DNA of 64,000 nt from Bisporella sp. PMI_857 (lineage: Eukaryota; Ascomycota; Leotiomycetes; Helotiales; Helotiaceae): NCBI GenBank assembly GCA_021307315.1, contig JAJSPD010000032.1:62001-126000 (forward strand), given 5' to 3'. A program made the translations under genes and the position numbers. Position 1 is the first letter of the stretch. Every line of letters starts with the position of its first letter. The notes under the pieces were generated by a model. The model was given only the letters and a program-made list of their open reading frames with translations, did not search any database and was not told the DNA's origin. This document shows, piece after piece, positions 56,134 through 64,000 of this stretch.

Positions 56134-57274
56134 GAGTATTCGTGTATCATCGTTAGCAATGTTGATGTACGAGAATCCATGCTACGCACTGTGGTAGGCA
56201 GGTTAGTAGTGCAGAAAACAGGAACAGCGGTTGGCATATTTAGTTTTTCTGGGCCACTTTCAATCGACCAGTGTGGTGTTCTGTGGCCGTTTGGTAGAGT
56301 ATTCCGTTCCATGGATAGTATTGCTCGAGCGCGAGTCTTAGATTATCAACTCTCATACAGGTTAACCACAGAGAACTTTTCTTCCTCTAAGACAAGTTCC
56401 GGCTTCCAATAAGCTTTTCCTTATCCAGCAAAGGTAACGAGAATCAGGCGATGGTCCTCAATATCCTGTTGGCAGACGTCTTCCCAGAGTAGTTAAATAT
56501 AAGGATAAGGTTGAGGGCAGTGGATATGCTGGCGGACCTCACACCCAACAGTCAGCCACACTTTGTGTGGAGATAACTGGACAGCGGAGCATATGCCGAA
56601 TATTCGGAACAATCAAAAGGCTTACGGCAAGGACTCTGGGGCTTTCCCCATAAATAAGATTATTGATAGACTAGGTAAGATTAGAGGTAGCAATCACAAG
56701 GTAGGAACTCATCCGCTCACCAAAGAAGCACTAGTTAAGGATGAGAAGCTGCTGAATGTGTAGAAGATTCCAGGGGGAAGAATGAGGGAACAACCATGCA
56801 GCCACTCTCGGTATGCGAGTCTGGGCCGATGGTACTGGGTAAAATTTCTCTTATGAATAAGGAGAAATATGACAAAGAGGAAAAAGGAATGGGAAGAGCA
56901 AAACCAGAGACCAGGGGTAAGCATTGAAGCCCTCTAAATCTGAGCTAAAATTAGCCACGTGATCCAAACAATTTCCGCTTACAATCATCATTCCCAGAAA
57001 TGTTTCATGAGACATTTGTCCATAACGAAATGAACAAATAAGGCAATCCATAAATGACTCATCAGATGCAGCGCGTAAAACAAAGGTTAGGGCCATCACA
57101 TGACCATCCCAAATAGGCACCAGTCACGACTAACCACCAATGCCTGAGTCACGGAATCCAATACAGTCTGGATCAAAGAAGAATTAAAAAGTATAAGAAC
57201 TCATGCTCCGCAGAATCGCAGAACATGAGTCGAATATGTTTTGAAGACAATACAATAAAGCGTTTAAGTGATGC
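56134..57274. other. Gene-free region
   Basis: Low-information sequence between the relics and the next open frame. Small open frames such as 56563-56763 show no conserved pattern. Confidence 0.4.
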
Positions 57275-58192
57275 ATGGTATTGTTCTGCGTGGGTATCGA
57301 GCATGAACACATGCTTCGAACTCTGAAGAAGATGGCAATCTTCTTGCTTGGTAGATTCAGGAAAAGCCTTCTTTTATATCCTGACAAGTTGGGAAAACAA
57401 GTAAGTTTGAGACAATCCGCGGAACACAAACAGCAAAGGCGACTGAGGATATTAACATCTGAGTATGGCTTCATCGACCAACAGTTGGTCCAGCGAGCCT
57501 CTCACACACGAGACTTGAGCATCATCAGCCATAAAATCCGCTTCAGTTCGAGCTGTGGGTCTATTCCTCCAGCAAATAACTCAATAGAAGAAGTTGATTG
57601 CGATCTGCTGGAAGAAGTACTTGTGCTGGTGCCAGACCTTGGGGAGTCGAAGACCATATGCATGGATCCTCTCAGCTGCCGAATGTGCTTTCGGCCCGGA
57701 CAGACCGTCGCAACTAGAGAGGATTCAAATAGATGCTTTCTAGATCCAGCTGAGATCATGATTTTGCAGCCTGCACATTTCGATGAGGCGGAAAACGGGC
57801 CGTTCCTTCAGACTACATGGGTCAACCAATACCTGAACTTTCTTTCGACGACCTTCGCTTGCATTCTTGCGTTCATCCAGACACTCTTTGTCTGGTTGTG
57901 GAAAGCGGCTGGACTGATAGCACTGTATCTTGCTGGAATTATTCAAGTTCTCTCAGCCCGCACTATGTGGGAGCAGTGCATGTCCTTGTTTGTCGCGTAT
58001 CAGCTGGTAACCAGAGTATTCCCAACAATGGGAGGAGAGGATGGAGAAGTAGAGTTATTGAAGGCTGTGACATCGACTGTTGCAGCAGGTTCTGCATCGA
58101 CATACGTCTTGATGATTCCTTATAGACAAGGAATGTGTAAGTTGAGCTGCTTGATAGAAAAAAAGTCTGTCACTGACCTAAATATAGGTTGA
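57275..58192 (+). CDS. Hypothetical membrane protein
   Basis: A 305-codon frame. Residues 1-180 are polar with a basic first third (TLKKMAIFLLGRFRKSLLLY) and two close cysteines (DPLSCRMCFRPGQT). Two hydrophobic segments lie at about 189-208 (FLSTTFACILAFIQTLFVWL) and 210-227 (AAGLIALYLAGIIQVLSA), and a third weaker one near 275-290. A GTAAGT donor at about 58138 with an acceptor near 58190 would end the protein a few codons earlier. The pattern looks like a real small membrane protein of the kind seen in lineage-specific fungal genes; no family is recognised. The true start may lie at a later ATG (for example the M of EHMLRT or KKMAIF). Confidence 0.5.
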   Translation: MVLFCVGIEHEHMLRTLKKMAIFLLGRFRKSLLLYPDKLGKQVSLRQSAEHKQQRRLRILTSEYGFIDQQLVQRASHTRDLSIISHKIRFSSSCGSIPPANNSIEEVDCDLLEEVLVLVPDLGESKTICMDPLSCRMCFRPGQTVATREDSNRCFLDPAEIMILQPAHFDEAENGPFLQTTWVNQYLNFLSTTFACILAFIQTLFVWLWKAAGLIALYLAGIIQVLSARTMWEQCMSLFVAYQLVTRVFPTMGGEDGEVELLKAVTSTVAAGSASTYVLMIPYRQGMCKLSCLIEKKSVTDLNIG

Positions 58193-58493
58193 AGAGGTAC
58201 GCTTGGTTGTGTGTCTGGCGTTTGGCTGGCGTTTGGAATGGTAGGAAGATGGGCGACAGCGAGTTCCCTGCCAATGTTGTTTGTTAAAGTAAGAGGATAT
58301 CACGATAGGCTGATGAGGGTTGAACTACCACTGTACCTTATAATAATGAGCTTATGATATCAGTGAATTAGCAACTTGAGTATCATCATCAAAGATCTTT
58401 ATACTATAGACACGCATGGGAATAAATTCATTATACACGCTCAGCCTGGATCTGAAGGCGAGGAAAGAGATACACGGCAAGCATGACCATTGC

Positions 58494-59903
58494 TTAGATA
58501 CCCAATGAGAACTCAACGCCAACATCTATGTCACGAGCTACTTTATGTTAGTAAATATTCAAGTTTAACGACGCCAAGAACTCACCCATCTTTACAACCT
58601 TCGAGAACTGCACAGCCTTCTCTGCGGCACTTTGTAGGTCATCAATCGAGAAGATCTTCAGACCTGACTCGTTGATCAACTGATGTGCTGCCTCCATGTT
58701 TGTGCCCTGTAATCTTGCAATGATTGGAATTCTCAAGTTCATGCTCTCGACAGTGCTAATAAGGCCCTTAGCGATAGCATCGCATCGGACAATGCCTCCG
58801 AAGATGTTGACAAAAATGGCTGTGACCTTAGGATCGCTGGTGATAAGAGTAAATGCCTCTTTGATGGCTTGTGGAGTAGCTCCGCCTCCGACATCAAGGA
58901 AATTGGCCGGTTCTCCTCCGTTTAGCTTGATGATGTCCATGGTCGCCATGGCAAGGCCAGCTCCGTTGACCAAGCAGCCAATATCACCTCCCAGTTTGAT
59001 AAAGTTGAGACCAGACTCGGCAGCACGGACTTCTTCCGCATCCTCCTGTGTTGTATCGCGCCAAGAAAATATCTCTTTTTGACGGAAGTCGGCATTGTCA
59101 TCGAAACCAAGCTTAGCATCCATTGCAAGTACCTTGTGGTCGGAGGTCTCTGAAAGGGGGTTGATCTCAATCTGTGTGGCATCCTTGTCCATGAAGAGCT
59201 TGTACAGCTTCTGGATTGTATCTTTTGCGTCCTCAATGCACTGCTCGCTGAAACCAAGATCAACCGCAATCTTTCGTGCGATATCATCTGTGACACCTGT
59301 GTGGATATCGATATTCGTGGTAGTGATAGCACTTGGGTTCTCCTTAGCAACGGTTTCGATATCCATACCTCCCTGCGATGAAGAGACGATGACTGGTCCT
59401 TGCGAAGCTCTGTCCATTAAGATGGCAAGGTAGAATTCTCGACGCGCGAATTTTCGCTCGCAGATATAAACAGAGTTGCAGAGACGACCTTGAGCACCAG
59501 TTTGCTTGGTGATCAGCTTGTGTCCGATCATTTGATCTGCGAACATTTTTGCTTCTGTGGGCGAGTAGATAACTCTAACACCTCCTTTCAAGCCATTTTC
59601 GAATGTGCCCTTTCCTCGTCCTCCAGCAAGCACCTGTGCCTTGATAACCTATAAAGGGTATTGCTTAGTATTTACAGTCTATAATCGGAAGATAAGTCGC
59701 TCAATTACCATATCATCGCCGCCAATCTTCTTCGCGATGGCTTCAGCTTCGGCAGCTGTGGTAGCAACAGCTCCATAAGGAACCCCAACCCCAGACTTCC
59801 TCAGGAGATCCGCAGATAAGTATTCATGAATGCTCAATGATCTCTTCTGCTGCTGCTGAGCAACACGAGTCAATCGTGATGCAAATGGGCGAAGTCTGTA
59901 CAT
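58494..59903 (-). CDS. LSC2: Succinyl-CoA ligase beta subunit, mitochondrial
   Basis: Beta subunit of the TCA-cycle enzyme that makes succinate and ATP (or GTP) from succinyl-CoA. Exons are 59903-59709, 59648-58586 and 58525-58494, each intron 60 nt; 429 residues. The N-terminus (MYRLRPFASRLTRVAQQQQK) is a mitochondrial presequence. The ATP-grasp domain starts at SLSIHEYLSADLLRKSGVGV, with the loop VLAGGRGKGTFENGLKGGV and the metal/phosphate strands MDIETVAKENPSAI and QIEINPLSET. The C-terminal ligase domain has NIFGGIVRCDAIAKGL and IIARLQGTNMEAAHQLINES. The last exon gives DVGVEFSLGI, the family's C-terminus; without splicing the frame would end in unrelated residues. The gene is divergent from SEY1. 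Confidence 0.96.
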
Positions 59904-60962
59904 TGTGAAAGGGATGTGAGTTTTGAGAGATATGGTATCAACAATGTTGCCCTTATTTTTCAGAGATCTGGTTAACAAGCGGGTCTTTCCGCATGCCAAG
60001 GAACCAACACGTGCAAATTTCGAGTTTCTTAGGATCTCGAGGCTAAAATAAACTAGTATAAACCTTTACCTCTTGGCCTTCAAGGGCTGTACTTTATGAA
60101 AGTTTTGTGGATTAATCTATCTTGGAAAGTTATTTTTTATAGATCTCCTACGCTGAGCATGCATTTATAATCGAGAAAGTCGGTTGTACAAACTAATCTC
60201 AAGAACCGTGTACGCTTTTCTATATCAATAGAGGTGGTATTTTGGGGGGGAATGGCCCTTTCTTGATAGCTTTCCTTCAAGGCTGAGTTTTATATACCAA
60301 GATCTGTGATATAAGCGTAGGCTTTGTTTATAGTAGTCAATCCAGGGGAAGCATGATGGCATACCTTCATCAACCCAGTGATATCGCGTTTAACCCAGCG
60401 TTCCTAATATATTGACATCGTATAAAATGCATTTCTCTGTTCACGTTCCTGTCTGAGATATGTTACCTATCTGCTGCCAATTTATTATGGCTGTGAAGTT
60501 GTGAGACCTCTACCAAGAGTCCAAGCGCGCGTTCCAGTATATACAATGTTGTGTTGAGTTCTTAAGTATAAAAGTGGTACTCATAAACACCTCCCTGGGG
60601 TGACTTGTCGGACATCATTATTCGGGTTCTAGCAGGTATCCTTCAGCATATAGAAGTAGACACTATTTGACATATTCTGGCTGATGTACTTTTTATATTT
60701 AGTACAAAGTAAGCCCTCGAAACGGGAAGGGAGTGAAGCGAGTAAGCGAGGAATTGTTCATATCCGCTAAAACCTTCCTACTTTAGCATCGCACCCATCG
60801 CACCTATTGCAAAGCTGTCACAGGCCCAAAGCCGAAGCCCAGTAGCTCAGATGCCCAACATTTCTAGAATGACAAGGGGACATTCACCCACACTCACGCT
60901 TCAACGTCACAGGCTTGCTTTATCCCTAACGGACCTTGGTTTATATTGTTGCCACGTGCAGC
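59904..60962. promoter_or_regulatory. Divergent promoter region of LSC2 and SEY1
   Basis: 1.06 kb between two divergent genes. AT-rich, with a GGGGGGG run at 60242-60250. No motif could be assigned with confidence. Confidence 0.45.
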
Positions 60963-63775
60963 ATGGCGACTTCGTCTAATTCAAGCAACGGCGATGGCAG
61001 GCGGCCATCTGCTGCTACCTCTAGATTCCCAACTGCACCCTCGATAATGACGATGAATGGACACTTCGCTTCGGTGGGCGAGGCCCCAACCAAAGAGCAG
61101 TACGAACATGGCATACAGGTTATTGATGAGGAAAAGGAGTTTAAGTACAGATTACTACTGTAAATGAGCTGTATAGTACTGACTCGAGGCGCATAGTCCT
61201 AACCTCAATTCCTATCTTCAGATTACCAAAACCGCGCCGGCCGGGTTCAACTACCACCTTATATCAGTCTTCGGTTCGCAGTCGACAGGCAAATCGACTC
61301 TGCTAAACCATCTTTTTGGAACGCAGTTTGGGGTTATGTCTGAGACTGAGCGACGGCAAACCACAAAAGGAATATGGATGTCTAAAAACAAGAACGAAGC
61401 TGTGGAAGGGAAGGGCATGGCAGACAATATTTTGGTAATGGATGTAGAGGGTACAGATGGCAGGGAAAGAGGAGAGGATCAAGACTTCGAAAGAAAAAGT
61501 GCCCTCTTTGCCCTCGCTACCAGTGAAGTGTTAATAGTCAACATATGGGAGCACCAAGTTGGCCTATATCAAGGCGCAAACATGGGATTGCTTAAAACTG
61601 TGTTTGAAGTCAATTTGCAATTATTTTTAAAGGATAAACAGTATGTACGATACCCCTATTTATGAACGTCCACTGACAGACTAGTTCTAACCCACGATCT
61701 CTCTTGTTCTTTGTGATCCGTGATCATCTAGGGACAACGCCACTGTCCAATCTTCGAAATACCCTCATCGCAGATTTGACTAATATATGGTCGAGTCTTT
61801 CGAAACCTGCAGGGCTTGAAAAATCTCGGATAGAGGACTACTTTGACTTTGCATTTGCAGCACTCCCACATAAGATCCTCCAACCCGACAAATTCATAAC
61901 AGAAGTACAGAAACTGGGTACACGGTTCAGAACCGGGCACCGAGCATCAAAAGTTCATGGTCTTGACCATGAATTGGAAGGCGGTGTCTTTCTCCCTGAG
62001 TATCACAGAAGGATCCCTGCGGATGGATTTTCAGTGTATGCCGAGGGTGTGTGGGATCAAATTGTAAATAACAAAGATCTGGATCTGCCCACTCAACAGG
62101 AGTTGTTAGCTCAGTTCCGATGCGATGAGATTTCTAGAGAGGTTTTAGACGCATTCGACGTGGCTATAACACCTCTGGAGGATAAGCAAGCCGAAGCTGT
62201 CCGCGCAGGCAAACCGGTCGTTCTGAAAGATCTTGGAAATATTGGGAAGGCAACACGCGTGAAAAGCATCAAAGCCTTTGAAGTAGAGGCTAGCAGGTAC
62301 CACAAAGGTGTTTATGCAAGAAAACGAGTAGAACTGGAGGGCAAGATCGATACAAGACTTAAAGCGTTGTATCAAGGACAATTGCTGGCCGCACATAAAT
62401 CAGGAGTGGACTCTTTTAAAGAAGCTGTTCTCGCTACTGTTAAATTAGGCCAGAAAAAGGGTAATACCTATGATTTTGCCCAGGTGGTCGAGGAAGAAAG
62501 CAAGATTGCGTTGAAACACTTCGAAAACGAAGCAAGGAGTTTAGCTATTGAGGGTGTTCCCTGGAGCAACTTCGGATCTCAATATAATCTATATGAAAAA
62601 GATTTGGAAGAGGTCAGTGCTAGTCTACGTAAGGAAGAAATGCGTCGCTTGGCAACCCGTGTCGAAAGATGGGTCCGATCGAGGTTGGGTGAGTCTGTTG
62701 GACTTGAATTCAATAAGCTTGGCTCGGGTCGTGGCGGCAGCGGAGCTCCCGAGACCGGAGAGAAGCCCCTGACAGAAAAAGATCTTTGGGACAGGATATG
62801 GACAGTCTTCGTTGCCGTTGTCAAAGAAGCTGAAGGTCGCTTCGTCGAGCGAGCGAAGAACTTCAAAGCTAGTCAGGAGGAAATCGAGGTGGGATTATGG
62901 CGTCTAAGGCGCAAGAGCTGGGGCGTGTTGAGAGCCAAGATTGACGAAGAAGTTATGGAAGGCAATATTCTGTTGAAGTTGCGAGAAAACTTTGAGGATA
63001 AGTTCCGATATGACGATGCAGGAGTACCCAGGATCTGGAGACCACAAGACGATATCGAGGGTATCTACACGAAAGCAAAGGAATCCACTCTCACACTTAT
63101 TCCACTGCTATCACGGTTCAGACTCGCAGGTACATATGCTCCTCCTGATCTTCCAGAGTGGATCGGCAATGTTCCTGATGCCGTCGATCCCAAAGACGAG
63201 GAGGACTTAGTTCCTATCGGAGGCGTAGATGAAGAAGAGGGAAAGAGTTTGGAAGAAGAAATGACAATCTTGAGCGAGGCTAAGCGACAAGACCTGGTTG
63301 TGAGATTCAAGAAAACAGCCGACGGTGTTTACGTAGAGGCGAAGCGTAGTGCCATAGGCGGGGTAGCGCAAGTACCTTTGTACTTCTATGGTCTACTGCT
63401 AGCGCTGGGGTGGAACGAGATCGTTGCTGGTAAGTTTCGTCTATGTTTTGATTAATTTGAATTCGATCCTAACGAGTGACAGTTCTTCGCAATCCCGTCT
63501 ACTTCATCTTCCTCATATTACTCGGGGTTGGCGCCTATGTTACTTACACTCTTAATCTCTGGGGTCCTATGCTACGCATGGCCAATGCAGCATCCGCTCA
63601 AGCTATCGAGGTTGGCAAAGAACGTCTTCGGGAGTTCCTGGAGAACTCAGAAACAGGTCGCCAAGCCATTGCCATGAACGGCAGGACAGACTCAGACTCC
63701 ATCAGCCTGAACACTTTGGACAGTAGAGGGCGACGGAAGGTTGCGGAGGTTGACGATGAGGATGATGATATCTGA
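60963..63775 (+). CDS. SEY1: Sey1, dynamin-like GTPase for ER membrane fusion
   Basis: Atlastin/RHD3-type GTPase that fuses ER tubules. Exons are 60963-61144, 61197-61640, 61685-63429 and 63483-63775, with introns of 52, 44 and 53 nt; 887 residues. The GTPase domain has the P-loop GSQSTGKS at 87-94, the switch region [15 protein letters not shown], the G3 motif [14 protein letters not shown] and the G4-like [10 protein letters not shown] long helical bundle follows (for example [20 protein letters not shown]). Two closely spaced membrane hairpin segments lie near the end ([20 protein letters not shown] and [20 protein letters not shown]), split by the last intron, then a cytosolic tail with an amphipathic segment and an acidic end (EVDDEDDDI). 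Start ATG 60963 is the first of the conserved frame. Confidence 0.96.
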
Positions 63776-64000
63776 GGCATAGAATGCCGTTGGATTGTAC
63801 GCTAGGGTTAGTTTTTGTAACGGGGCGTTGGGATACTTGGATGAATCCACGATAACGTATAGAATGTTAAGCCATGATTCACACACGCCTTCCTTTTGCA
63901 AGCTGTTCTCTTCCACATTGCATATGCCTCGCGTAATGACATCGGTCATTATAAGATATGCGTTATGCCACATTGTCTGATCAGAAAGTTCCCGTCGGAA
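63776..64000. other. 3' region after SEY1
   Basis: 225 nt to the window end; nothing coding is seen. Confidence 0.5.

Noticed and set aside
56563..56763. 66-codon frame near the relic region
   Set aside because: No conserved pattern, poor context, and no splice sites linking it to neighbours.
1..64000. tRNA genes, CRISPR arrays and secondary-metabolite clusters
   Set aside because: I looked for B-box-like GGTTCGAATCC words, regularly spaced repeats and PKS/NRPS or P450 motifs by eye and saw none outside coding sequence. A covariance-model scan would be more sensitive.

Overview
This 64 kb window is nuclear chromosomal DNA of a filamentous ascomycete. Genes are split by short GT-AG introns, mostly about 43-120 nt, often with CTAAC/CTGAC-type branch sites. 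The gene set is fungal: Vtc4, Sey1, the 78-kDa complex I subunit, a Dal5-type permease, Clr5 and bZIP/DUF3425 regulators, and a degenerate Fot1/pogo-like transposon. Protein style suggests Leotiomycetes, but that is an inference and no marker here proves it. No prokaryotic operon, CRISPR, rRNA or tRNA gene was seen.

Layout. 1-7 kb: the 3' part of VTC4, then a low-complexity gene with a degenerate RNase H-like segment whose frame breaks three times at A-runs. 7.5-13.5 kb (minus): a bZIP regulator and an FG-repeat-bearing Nic96 nucleoporin. 13.9-15.6 kb (minus): a Dal5-like permease with GATA sites upstream. 15.6-18.6 kb: a long gene-free leader region with G and C tracts. 18.6-21.4 kb: a rhodanese plus tyrosine phosphatase protein. 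22.2-25.05 kb (minus): a six-exon gene of unknown function. 25.4-27.6 kb: a 2.18 kb inverted-repeat transposon with a dead transposase. 28.8-30.1 kb: a Gfd2-like DEDDh exonuclease-fold gene. 32.3-34.8 kb (minus): the complex I 78-kDa subunit, six exons including a 15-nt one. 36.5-38.8 kb: a Clr5-TPR protein. 39.3-41.8 kb: an RNase H-fold protein without catalytic acids, then a C2H2 zinc-finger protein. 42.1-44.1 kb (minus): a CCCH zinc-finger protein. 45.0-46.1 kb (minus): a membrane-anchored acyl-CoA-binding protein. 46.9-48.3 kb (minus): an RNase III, divergent from mitoribosomal mS33 at 48.7-49.2 kb. 50.5-53.3 kb: a PUF protein. 54.4-57.2 kb: relics, including a broken ankyrin gene. 57.3-58.2 kb: a putative membrane protein. 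58.5-59.9 kb (minus): succinyl-CoA ligase beta, divergent from SEY1 at 61.0-63.8 kb.

Most of the window is housekeeping: polyphosphate synthesis, nuclear pore, respiration and TCA cycle, mitochondrial translation, RNA processing and ER fusion. The accessory content is the transposon, the RNase H-fold genes with lost catalytic residues, and the pseudogene stretch. I did not find a convincing new multi-gene system. The best leads are the catalytically dead RNase H-fold proteins, the unknown 786-residue protein, and small splicing and regulatory features.
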